In this document: positions 26,244 to 33,935 of the stretch, piece by piece
Numbering within the stretch: position 1 is the first letter of the stretch
Layout of the letters: each line of letters starts with the position of its first letter
Origin: Streptomyces lincolnensis
GTDB lineage: Bacteria > Actinomycetota > Actinomycetes > Streptomycetales > Streptomycetaceae
Reading direction: 5' to 3'
Assembly: GCF_021173675.1 (NCBI RefSeq)
Contig: NZ_JAIHON010000010.1
Coordinates: 186,001 to 250,000, forward strand
DNA: 64,000 nt
The notes under the pieces: model-generated
Database searches by the model: none
Told to the model about the DNA's origin: nothing
The model's input: only the letters and a program-made list of their open reading frames with translations
Position numbers and translations under genes: made by a program

Positions 26244-27215
26244 ATGACGTATACCTTGGAGCAATTACGCGGATTGGTCGCTGTTGCCGAGGAACTTCAC
26301 TTCGGCCGGGCGGCGGCGCGACTGCGCATGACCCAGCCGCCGTTGAGCCGTCAGATCCAGAAGCTCGAAGCGGCCGTCGACGTGCGCCTCCTGGACCGGG
26401 ACAAGCAGCGTGTGGCCCTCACACCGGCCGGTGAGGCGTTCCTGGTCGAGGCCAGGCGCATCCTGGCGATCGCCGAGGCCGCCCCGGACCTGGCCCGCCG
26501 CATCCACTCGGGTTCCCGTGGCGTGGTGCGGCTCGGCTTCACCGCCGCGTCCACCTTCGGCACACTCGGCTGCATCCTCAACCGGCTGGAGCAGAGCCTG
26601 CCGGAGGTCCGCATCGAGCTGTTCGAGATGGTGACGCGCGAGCAGATCGACGCCCTCGCCGGCGAGGACATCGATCTCGGGCTCGCCCGTCCGCCGTTCG
26701 ACTCCGAACTCTTCGACTCGCGCCTGATCCAGCGGGAGGCGCTGTTGCTGGCGGTGACCGCCGGGCACCGGCTGGCCGGCCTGGACCGGCCCGCACGCGC
26801 CGACGACCTGACCGGCGAACCGCTGATCTTCCACTCGCAGCGCAAGGCCCGCTACTTCCACGACCTGATGGTCAGCATGATCCCGCTGGCCCAGGAACGG
26901 GTGGTGCACAGCGTGAGCCAGATCCTCACCATGCTGTGGCTGGTCTCCGCCGGGCGGGGCGTCGCCTTCGTACCCGCCTCCGCCGCCCTGCTCGGCATTC
27001 CCCACGTCGAGTTCATCCCGCTGGCCACACATGTGCCCCGACCGGTGGAACTGCATCTGCTGTGGCCACGGCATTCACGCAACCCCGCCCTCGCCCGGGT
27101 GCTGGCCACGCTGGAGGACCTGGCTCCGCAGGAGCAGCCGAGCGGGCCGGCGGTTCCGCCGTGCGTCGGCGCCATCGAGGAGACCGAAACCGAAGCGGCA
27201 TCACACCCTGCGTAA
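26244..27215 (+). CDS. LysR-family transcriptional regulator
   Basis: 323 residues. The N-terminal winged helix (residues 1-60) reads LRGLVAVAEELHFGRAAARL followed by RMTQPPLSRQIQKLE, a textbook LysR domain. The C-terminal half is the substrate-binding-like co-inducer domain with GVVRLGFTAASTFGTL and GRGVAFVPASAALL. Divergent transcription from tctCBA suggests it activates uptake of the same carboxylate that it senses. Confidence 0.93.
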   Translation: MTYTLEQLRGLVAVAEELHFGRAAARLRMTQPPLSRQIQKLEAAVDVRLLDRDKQRVALTPAGEAFLVEARRILAIAEAAPDLARRIHSGSRGVVRLGFTAASTFGTLGCILNRLEQSLPEVRIELFEMVTREQIDALAGEDIDLGLARPPFDSELFDSRLIQREALLLAVTAGHRLAGLDRPARADDLTGEPLIFHSQRKARYFHDLMVSMIPLAQERVVHSVSQILTMLWLVSAGRGVAFVPASAALLGIPHVEFIPLATHVPRPVELHLLWPRHSRNPALARVLATLEDLAPQEQPSGPAVPPCVGAIEETETEAASHPA

Positions 27216-27854
27216 ACGCACTTGAACAGGCGCCATGCACATGGACGGGCCCGGTCACCGACCAGAGTGGGAGTTGGGCGCGAACTTGGACCCGGCTGTT
27301 GTCCTCGGGCGGGGTGTGGCCGCCGTCCGCCACGGACTCCGTGTCCGTGAAGATCGCGGCGTGGTCGGAAGCGAAACGACCTGGCGCCCATACGGTTGCC
27401 GGAGAGCGCCTGCCTGGCGGGCACCCAGACCCGCATCCGCGAACTCGCTGAACACATCGTCGAGCGTGCACAGCAGCAGGGCAGCCTGCGCCCCGACCTC
27501 ACCCCCGAGGACCTCGCCTTCGTCGTCTGGTCGCACGGCTGCGTCACCGAGGCCACCCACGCCATCGCCCCGGACGCCTGGCGCCGCCACCTCTACCTTC
27601 CGCTCGACGGCTTTCGAACCGACCGCGCCCATCCGCTGCCGGCGCCGCCGCTCACCGAGGAGCAGCTGCACCGCGCCATGACCAGCCTCGGCGGAAACGG
27701 GGCCTGCGGCGTCTGACTGTCGGGACGCGCGTTGCCTCAAGGTTGACTTCGGCAGCTGCCTGCCTCACGGTTCCGTCGGCCTTCGGGCGGGTGCGTGTCC
27801 CGGATATGGATAACTCCTCACGCGCTCAAAGGGATTCGGGGATCCTGGGTGACC
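27216..27854. other. 639-bp stretch with only a gene remnant
   Basis: No intact gene is supported. The centre holds the C-terminal remnant of a TetR regulator (separate entry). The first 150 bp show nothing recognisable. Confidence 0.5.
27390..27719 (+). pseudogene. C-terminal remnant of a TetR-family regulator
   Basis: About 105 codons read RIRELAEHIVERAQQQGSLR then PDLTPEDLAFVVWSHG and DAWRRHLYLPLDGF. This is the C-terminal ligand domain of a TetR regulator, with the common RADLTPEDL-type hinge. No helix-turn-helix precedes it in any frame, so the DNA-binding half has been lost. Confidence 0.6.
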
Positions 27855-28376
27855 GTGACCAACAATGTGAGCGATACAGCCCCAGGTGGCGAGGTAGGGG
27901 CGCTGCTCCGAGTCCTGGACGGACAGCGACGCCACGTTCTCGGCATCCTCGACGGGCTCGACGCGAAGGATCTTCGACGGCCCGTCCTGCCTTCCGGATG
28001 GCACTGCCTGGGGTTGGTCCAGCACTTGGCGCTGGATGTGGAGCGGTTCTGGTTCCGCGCGGTCGTCGCGGGGGACGAGAAGGTCATCCGCGGTCTGACG
28101 AGCGGCGACGAGGCGTGGAAGGTGGCTCCGGAAGTGCCGGCCATCGACGTCCTCGACCGATACCGGCAGGAGGCAGAACTCGCCGATGCCATCATCACCG
28201 CCACCCCTGCCGACGCCGCATTGGCCTGGTGGCCCCACGACCTGTTCGGTAAACCGCACCTGCACACCCTGCGCGACGTCCTGCTGCACGTCATCACCGA
28301 GACTGCGTGCCACGGCGGCCACCTCGACGCAGCCCGAGAGCTGATCGACGGCCGTCGCTGGCTGGTCCTGACCTGA
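27855..28376 (+). CDS. DinB/DUF664-family protein
   Basis: 173 residues from a GTG at 27855 (another in-frame GTG at 27849). The helical DinB pattern is clear: DGQRRHVLGILDGLDAKDL near the start, LVQHLALDVERFWF with a metal-type His, and LLHVITETACHGGHLDAARE at the end, the typical HxxxH closing helix. These proteins are usually metal-binding and related to mycothiol-dependent enzymes. It is a stand-alone gene. Confidence 0.85.
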   Translation: MTNNVSDTAPGGEVGALLRVLDGQRRHVLGILDGLDAKDLRRPVLPSGWHCLGLVQHLALDVERFWFRAVVAGDEKVIRGLTSGDEAWKVAPEVPAIDVLDRYRQEAELADAIITATPADAALAWWPHDLFGKPHLHTLRDVLLHVITETACHGGHLDAARELIDGRRWLVLT

Positions 28377-28691
28377 AAATCGTCGGTCCGGCTCCGTGCT
28401 CGGCGTGGTCCTCAGCAGTCCGGCAGGGCAGCCCTTCGAGGCGACCATTGACCGAGCGCGCGACATAGTCACCGAACACATCAGCAGACAGGGCTCGTTC
28501 GAGATCACCTGTCTTGGCGGACCCCTGTATGTCTCCCACTCAGGGGAAACCAAGCAGTCGATGAGGAGCCTGTACGGTTCACCGCTTCCCCCCGCCCGCA
28601 GGGACCGCCGCGACGCCGACTTACTGATCCCCGAGCGGGCACCCGGATCCGATGGTTGTGCAAAACGTTTTGGATATCTAGCTTGTGCGCC
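28377..28691. other. 315-bp upstream region of the nucleoside locus
   Basis: Short frames occur on both strands but none is convincing. The last 35 bp hold the LacI-type operator and should contain the promoter of the amidohydrolase operon. Confidence 0.5.
28661..28672. promoter_or_regulatory. LacI-type operator CAAAACGTTTTG, copy 1
   Basis: Perfect 12-bp palindrome with the central CG typical of LacI/GalR operators. It ends 19 bp before the amidohydrolase start. The wider 16-mer gtgcaaaacgttttgg (28658-28673) recurs in reverse orientation at 32757-32772. The LacI-family gene two positions downstream is the obvious binder. Confidence 0.8.
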
Positions 28692-30062
28692 ATGAGCGAC
28701 ACAACGCCTCCCCCGACCGGCAGCCGCCTCCTGGTGCGCGGCTGCGACGTGCTGCGCGTCCCGGCGCGGGGCGAGTGCGAGGTTCTGCGGGCGCGGGACA
28801 TCGTGGTCGCGGACGGTGTGATCGAGGACGTACGGCCGACCGGCGGCCCCCTCGGCCCGGGCCCGACGGCCGACGTGATCGACGGGCGTGGACTGCTGGC
28901 CGTTCCCGGCCTGGTCAACGCGCACACGCACTCCCCGATGGTGCTGATGCGCGGAGCGGCCGAGGACGTGACGGTCGAGGGCTGGTTCAACGACCGCGTC
29001 TGGCCGATGGAGTCCAACCTGACCCCCGCCGACGTGCGGATCGGGGCCCGGCTCGCCTGCGCGGAGATGATCCGCTCCGGTGTCACCACCTTCGCCGACC
29101 ACTACTTCTTCCCCGAGCAGATCGCCGAGGCGGTCGCCGAGACCGGCCTGCGCGCCGACATCGCGCCCACGTACTTCAGCAGCCGGGGCGCGGCGGCCCT
29201 GGAGGACACGGTGAAGTTCGCCGAGGCATGGCACGGCCGCGCCGACGGCCGGGTCACCGTTTCCCTCGGCCCGCACGCCCCCTACACGGTCGACGACACC
29301 GACCTGCGCACCCTCGCCGAACACGCCCGACGGCTCGGCCTGCGGATGCACATCCACGCCGCCGAGCACCTGGAGCAGACCCGGTCGAGCCTGGAGCGGC
29401 GCGGCATCACCCCGATCCGGGTACTGCACGAGACGGGCGTGCTGGACGCCGGGGCGCTGATCGCGCACGGCTGCGGGATCGTCCAGGACGACCTGCCGCT
29501 GCTCGCCGGGTACGCCGACACGACCGCCGTGGCCTGCTGCCCCAAGGTGTACCTCAAGCACGCGCTGACCCCGCTCACCCCGGTCCGCGACCTGCTCGGC
29601 GCCGGCGTCGCGGTCGCCGTCGGCACGGACGGCGCCGCCGGCCACAACACCCTCGACGTGTGGGAAGCGCTGCGGCTGGTCGCGCTCACCCAGAAGCAGG
29701 CCGTGCGGGACGCCACCTGGATGACCGTCTCCGACACCCTGCGCATGGCCATGCGCGGCGGAGCCCGCGCCCTCGGCCTGCAGAACGAGATCGGGGCGCT
29801 GGAACCGGGCATGCGCGCCGACATCGTCCTCACCGACCTGTCCGGACTGCACTGCCGTCCGCTGCACGATCCGCGCGCCGCACTGGTCTACAGCGCCCGC
29901 GCCAGTGACGTACGGACGGTCGTCGTCGACGGCCGGGTGCTGATGCGCGACGGCCGGCTGCTCACCGTGGACGTGCCGGAGCTGCTGGCCGACGCCGACG
30001 CCCGGGTGGCCCGGATCCTCGACACCTCCCACGGGAGGGCGGTGCAGCACTATGACCCCTGA
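28692..30062 (+). CDS. Amidohydrolase, adenosine/SAH/chlorohydrolase-type deaminase
   Basis: 456 residues. It is an amidohydrolase-superfamily TIM barrel. Metal ligands are visible in VNAHTHSPM (His78, His80), MHIHAAEHLEQ and ALIAHG, with a late Asp in AVGTDGAAGHNTLD. The best-matching group is the SAH/MTA deaminase and guanine/cytosine deaminase branch. As first gene of the locus, 20 bp after a LacI operator, it most likely deaminates a purine or purine nucleoside brought in by the downstream transporter. Its stop lies inside the LacI reading frame (11-bp overlap). Confidence 0.85.
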   Translation: MSDTTPPPTGSRLLVRGCDVLRVPARGECEVLRARDIVVADGVIEDVRPTGGPLGPGPTADVIDGRGLLAVPGLVNAHTHSPMVLMRGAAEDVTVEGWFNDRVWPMESNLTPADVRIGARLACAEMIRSGVTTFADHYFFPEQIAEAVAETGLRADIAPTYFSSRGAAALEDTVKFAEAWHGRADGRVTVSLGPHAPYTVDDTDLRTLAEHARRLGLRMHIHAAEHLEQTRSSLERRGITPIRVLHETGVLDAGALIAHGCGIVQDDLPLLAGYADTTAVACCPKVYLKHALTPLTPVRDLLGAGVAVAVGTDGAAGHNTLDVWEALRLVALTQKQAVRDATWMTVSDTLRMAMRGGARALGLQNEIGALEPGMRADIVLTDLSGLHCRPLHDPRAALVYSARASDVRTVVVDGRVLMRDGRLLTVDVPELLADADARVARILDTSHGRAVQHYDP

Positions 30063-31134
30063 GCCGTACGACACGACTCCTGAGCCGTACGACATGGCTC
30101 CTGAGCCGTACGACCGGGCGGCGGTCCGGCGCCCCGCGTCGATCAAGGACGTGGCCGCCGCGGCCGGCGTCAGCGCCACCACCGTCTCCCACGTCCTCAG
30201 CGGCAACCGGCCGGTCAACGAGCACACCGCCGCCCGGGTCCGCAGCGTCGTCAACCGGCTCGGCTACGTCCCGGCCTCCCTGGCCCGCAGCCTCCAGGCC
30301 GGGGCCACCTCGGTGATCGGCCTGCTGATCCCCGACATCAGCAACACCTTCTTCGCCGAGTTGGCCAAGGGCGCCGAGGACGCCGCCCACGACCTCGGCT
30401 ACGGCCTGATCCTGTGCAACACCGAGTTCGACGCCGACCGCGAGGACCGCTACCTCGGCATGATCCGCAGCCGGTTCATCGACGGCATGGTCTACGCCTC
30501 GGGGTCCGCGCCGTCCCGGCGACGGCTGGAGGCCCTCATGGGCAAGTTCCCCATCGCGCTCGCCGACGAGGAGGTCGAGGGTCTCGAAGGTGCCCTCATC
30601 GCCACCGCCGACCATGAGGCGGGCGGGCGGCTCGTCGGCGAGCACCTGCGGGCGCTCGGCCACCGCCGGGCCCTGATGCTGACCGGCCCGCGCGCCCTGA
30701 AGAGCAGCAACGCCCGCGCGAACGGTTTCGTCCGGGCCTTCCGCGGCGAGGTCGTCGAACGCGTCGGCGACTTCAAGGAGACCTCCGGACACGGCCTGGT
30801 CACCGACCTTCTCCAGGACGGCGGTCTCCCCGGCGGCTGCACGGCCGTCTTCGCGGCCAACGACCTCATGGCCTTCGGCGCCCTCACCGCACTGCGCCAG
30901 GCGGGCCTTTCGGTGCCCGAGGACATCTCGGTGGTCGGCTTCGACGACATCCGGGCGGCCTCGCTCGCGCATCCGCCCCTGACCACCGTCCACCAGCCGG
31001 CCTACGACGTGGGCCGCACCGCCACCGCCCAACTCCTCCAGTACGTCACCCGGGGCGAGGTCCCGCCCGCCTCCCGGCACACCCTTCCCGTCGAACTCAA
31101 GGTCCGCGGCAGCACGGCACCGGCCGCCCGCTGA
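30052..31134 (+). CDS. LacI-family transcriptional regulator with repetitive N-terminus
   Basis: 360 residues. The LacI helix-turn-helix begins near residue 28 (ASIKDVAAAAGVSATTVSHV), followed by the hinge LARSLQAG and a periplasmic-binding-like ligand domain (GLLIPDISNTFFAELAKGAE, VVGFDDI). Before the HTH are three copies of a PEPYD heptad encoded by a 21-bp repeat, which is unusual. An ATG at 30094 could skip the first two. The two CAAAACGTTTTG palindromes that bracket the catabolic genes are its probable operators, with a nucleoside or base as effector. Confidence 0.92.
   Translation: MTPEPYDTTPEPYDMAPEPYDRAAVRRPASIKDVAAAAGVSATTVSHVLSGNRPVNEHTAARVRSVVNRLGYVPASLARSLQAGATSVIGLLIPDISNTFFAELAKGAEDAAHDLGYGLILCNTEFDADREDRYLGMIRSRFIDGMVYASGSAPSRRRLEALMGKFPIALADEEVEGLEGALIATADHEAGGRLVGEHLRALGHRRALMLTGPRALKSSNARANGFVRAFRGEVVERVGDFKETSGHGLVTDLLQDGGLPGGCTAVFAANDLMAFGALTALRQAGLSVPEDISVVGFDDIRAASLAHPPLTTVHQPAYDVGRTATAQLLQYVTRGEVPPASRHTLPVELKVRGSTAPAAR
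30058..30114 (+). repeat. 21-bp tandem repeat at the start of the LacI gene
   Basis: cctgagccgtacgac recurs at 30058, 30079 and 30100, a 21-bp period encoding PEPYD plus two variable residues. Confidence 0.9.
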
Positions 31135-31231
31135 CCCCACTGCACCGCGCCGCACCGCACCTCACGTGCCGCGCGGCACCACTCCCTTGCCCCGAAAGCG
31201 GCAACACTCCCTGCCCGAAAGGCGGTTCGCC

Positions 31232-31981
31232 ATGCCCAGAGTGCTCGTCGTCGGCGAGTCCTGGTTCACCTACACGGTCCACCAGAAAGGCTTCGACGCC
31301 TTCCACACCTCCGAGTACACCGAGGGCGGCGGTGCCTTCCTCGACGCGCTCCGCTCACGCGGCCACGAGGTGACCTACGTGCCCTCGCACGAGATCCCGA
31401 CCCGGTTTCCGGCCTCCGCCGACGGCTTCGACGCCTACGACGTCGTCGTCATCAGCGACGTCGGCGCCAACAGCTTCCAGCTCCCGCCCGAGACCTTCCA
31501 GCACTCCGTCCCCTCGCCCGACCGGTCCGAGCTGGTGCGCGGCTTCGTGGAGCGGGGCGGCGGGGTGCTGATGATCGGCGGCTATCTGACCTTCAGCGGC
31601 ATCGACGCCCGCGCACGCTGGGGGCGGTCCCCGCTCGCCGCCGCCCTGCCGGTGACGATGGCGGACCGCGACGACCGGGTGGAGCTTCCGGGCGGTGCCG
31701 TCCCCGAGGTGGTGGGCGAGCACGCCGTCGTACGAGGAATGGACCGGTCCTGGCCCGCGCTGCTCGGCCTCAACGAGGTCACCGCACGGCCGGAGGCCTC
31801 GTTGCTGGCCGAATGCGCCGGGCACCCCCTGCTCGTCGTCGGCGCGCACGGCGCGGGCAGATCCGCGGCTTTCACCTCCGACGTGGCACCGCACTGGGCG
31901 CCGCCGGCCTTCCTGGACTGGAAGGGGTACGCCGAGCTGTGGGACCGGCTGGTGCGCTGGCTCGCGGGAGGGGAACTGTGA
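31232..31981 (+). CDS. GATase1-like protein (putative glutamine amidotransferase, PF07090 type)
   Basis: 249 residues from the ATG at 31232. It has a flavodoxin-like alpha/beta fold: RVLVVGESWFTYTVHQKGFD, YDVVVISDVGANSFQL, and GGGVLMIGGYLTFSGIDARA. This matches the uncharacterised GATase1-like family found next to sugar and nucleoside hydrolases. The nucleophile Cys of true glutamine amidotransferases is absent at the elbow (IGGYLTFSG), so it is unlikely to hydrolyse glutamine. Its stop overlaps the next gene start by 4 bp (GTGA), so it belongs to the nucleoside operon. Confidence 0.8.
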   Translation: MPRVLVVGESWFTYTVHQKGFDAFHTSEYTEGGGAFLDALRSRGHEVTYVPSHEIPTRFPASADGFDAYDVVVISDVGANSFQLPPETFQHSVPSPDRSELVRGFVERGGGVLMIGGYLTFSGIDARARWGRSPLAAALPVTMADRDDRVELPGGAVPEVVGEHAVVRGMDRSWPALLGLNEVTARPEASLLAECAGHPLLVVGAHGAGRSAAFTSDVAPHWAPPAFLDWKGYAELWDRLVRWLAGGEL

Positions 31982-32715
31982 CGGCCGGGGAAGTGAGGAC
32001 GACCGGCACACCGCACCTCGCGGCCCGCCCCGGCGACTTCGCGCCGCTCGTCCTGATGCCGGGGGATCCGCGTCGCGCCCGCCGGATCGCCGAGACGTTC
32101 CTTGAGGACGCACGGCAGGTCACCGACGTACGCGGCATCCTCGGCTACACCGGAAGCCACCGGGGCGTACCGATGTCGGTCCTCGCCTCCGGCATGGGCA
32201 TACCGTCCGTGACGATCTACGCGACGGAGCTGTTCCGCCACTACGGCGTGCGCAGGATCGTCCGGGTCGGCACGGCCGGCGCGATCCCGGCCTCGGTGTC
32301 CGCACGGGACGTGGTGATCGCCTCCGCCGCGCACACCGACTCCAGCCTCAGCCGCCTCCTCGTGGACGGGCTGACCCTCTCGCTCGCGCCGTCCTACCGG
32401 CTGCTGCGCGCCGCGGCGGACGCCGCAGAGACGGCGCCGTCCGCCGTGCACATCGGACCGGTCTTCAGCAGCGACCACTTCTACCTCGACCGTCCCGCCC
32501 TCTTCGACGCCCTGCGGCGCCGGGGCACCCTCGCGGTCGAGATGGAGGCGGCGGGACTGTACGCCGTGGCCTGCGCGGAGGGCGGCGAGGCCCTCGCCGT
32601 GCTCACCGTGTCCGACCACCTCCACACCGGTGAGGCCCTCACCGCCGAGGAACGCGAGACGGACTTCGACCGGGCAGTGCGCATTGCCGCCGCCGCGCTG
32701 CTCGCCGATGTCTGA
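31978..32715 (+). CDS. Purine-nucleoside phosphorylase (DeoD-type, PNP/UDP family)
   Basis: 245 residues from a GTG at 31978. Family motifs are present: VLMPGDPRRARRIAETFL (phosphate-binding GDP), GYTGSHRGVPMSVLASGMGI, VRVGTAGAIPASV and AVEMEAAGLYAVA, with the ribose-binding Met-Glu. It splits purine nucleosides with phosphate into base and ribose 1-phosphate in the cytoplasm. The GTGA overlap with the GATase-like gene and the nearby BMP-type transporter make a nucleoside-use role very likely. Confidence 0.9.
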   Translation: MTAGEVRTTGTPHLAARPGDFAPLVLMPGDPRRARRIAETFLEDARQVTDVRGILGYTGSHRGVPMSVLASGMGIPSVTIYATELFRHYGVRRIVRVGTAGAIPASVSARDVVIASAAHTDSSLSRLLVDGLTLSLAPSYRLLRAAADAAETAPSAVHIGPVFSSDHFYLDRPALFDALRRRGTLAVEMEAAGLYAVACAEGGEALAVLTVSDHLHTGEALTAEERETDFDRAVRIAAAALLADV

Positions 32716-32757
32716 AATTCCCTCACCGGAAATCAAACCGAAACCGGGCGACGTAGC

Positions 32758-32769
32758 CAAAACGTTTTG
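32758..32769. promoter_or_regulatory. LacI-type operator CAAAACGTTTTG, copy 2
   Basis: Same palindrome as at 28661; the flanks match in reverse orientation (ccaaaacgttttgcac). It lies 55 bp upstream of the BMP lipoprotein start, in the only sizeable gap of the locus (109 bp). It marks a second, co-regulated promoter for the transporter. Confidence 0.8.
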
Positions 32770-32824
32770 CACTTTCTACTGTCAACGCAGCCGCTCACTC
32801 AGCAGGGAAATGATCAGGAGACCG

Positions 32825-33919
32825 ATGATGCGATACGGAAGAAGCGCCGCTCTCGCGGTGACAGGGATGCTCGCGCTGACCGCGTGCTCAGGCTCCGGCG
32901 GAGACGATTCCGGAGGGTCGGCCTCCGGCAAGCCGCGCATCAAATTGGTGCTCAACGGCGGGCTGGGGGACAAGTCGTTCTTCGACTCCGCCTACGCGGG
33001 CCTGAAGAAGGCCGAGAAGGACCTCGGATACCAGCTCAAGGTGGTCGAGCTGGGCTCCGACCGCACCAAGTGGGAGCCCGGCTTCGAGGACGCCGCCTCG
33101 GCCGACGACTACGACATCCTCGCCGCCGGGACCTTCGAAGTCACCGAGTACATCGGCGAACTCGCCCCGCAATTCCCGGACAAGAAGTTCTGGCTCTTCG
33201 ACGCCCCGGTCGACTACAGCGGCAAGAACGGCGGCTGTTCCAACAAGTGCGAGAACGTCTACTCCGTCACCTTCAAGCAGAACGAGGGCGGCTATCTCGC
33301 GGGATTCCTGGCCGAGAAGCTGGTGGCCGCGAAAGCGCTCAAGGGAACCGAATCGCTGAAGAAGGTCGGCGTCATGGGCGGCGTCAAGATCCCGTTGATC
33401 GAGGACTTCGTCGTCGGTTTCAGGTCGGGCTTCCAGGCCGCCGGCGGAAAGAACTCCGACGTCCTCGTGCAGTACGTGGGCGGCGACAAGCCGTTCGGCG
33501 ACCCCGCCAAGGGCAAGGAGATCAGCACCGCCATGTACGGCCAGGGCGCCGCGCTGGTGTGGCCGGTCGCCGGCCTCTCCGGTCTGGGCACCTTCGAGTC
33601 GGCCGTCGCCGCCAAGCGGTACACGTTCGGCGTCGACTCCGACCAGTACCAGACCCTCACCGACCAGGCCCAGAAGAACACCGTCGTCACCTCCATCCTC
33701 AAGAACGTCGGCAACGCCCTGTACAAGGCCGCGCAGGACGACCAGAAGGACTCCCTGAAGTACGGCGCCGTCTCCACCGTCGGCCTCGCCCAGGACGCCG
33801 TCGGCTATGTGAACGACGACCACTTCAAGGAGCTGGTGCCCGAGACCATCCGCACCGAGGTCCAGGAAGCCGCCGACAAGGTCAAGTCCGGCTCCGTCAC
33901 GGTGCCCAGCGCCCTCTAA
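32825..33919 (+). CDS. BMP-family (PnrA-like) nucleoside-binding lipoprotein
   Basis: 364 residues. The lipobox is LTACSG near residue 21. The mature part has BMP features: LVLNGGLGDKSFFDSAYAGL, VTFKQNEGGYLAGFLAEKLV, and GVMGGVKIPLIEDFVVGF. BMP/PnrA receptors bind purine nucleosides in bacteria. It is the first gene of the ABC transporter unit and has a LacI operator upstream. Confidence 0.92.
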   Translation: MMRYGRSAALAVTGMLALTACSGSGGDDSGGSASGKPRIKLVLNGGLGDKSFFDSAYAGLKKAEKDLGYQLKVVELGSDRTKWEPGFEDAASADDYDILAAGTFEVTEYIGELAPQFPDKKFWLFDAPVDYSGKNGGCSNKCENVYSVTFKQNEGGYLAGFLAEKLVAAKALKGTESLKKVGVMGGVKIPLIEDFVVGFRSGFQAAGGKNSDVLVQYVGGDKPFGDPAKGKEISTAMYGQGAALVWPVAGLSGLGTFESAVAAKRYTFGVDSDQYQTLTDQAQKNTVVTSILKNVGNALYKAAQDDQKDSLKYGAVSTVGLAQDAVGYVNDDHFKELVPETIRTEVQEAADKVKSGSVTVPSAL

Positions 33920-33935
33920 CCGAACGGCCTTGACG

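Noticed and set aside
28396..28695. 99-codon plus-strand frame before the nucleoside locus
   Set aside because: It runs through the LacI operator and the true start of the amidohydrolase; mixed codon bias and no domain.
27765..30254. 829-codon minus-strand frame
   Set aside because: Antisense shadow over the DinB-like, amidohydrolase and LacI genes, all of which have clear domains.
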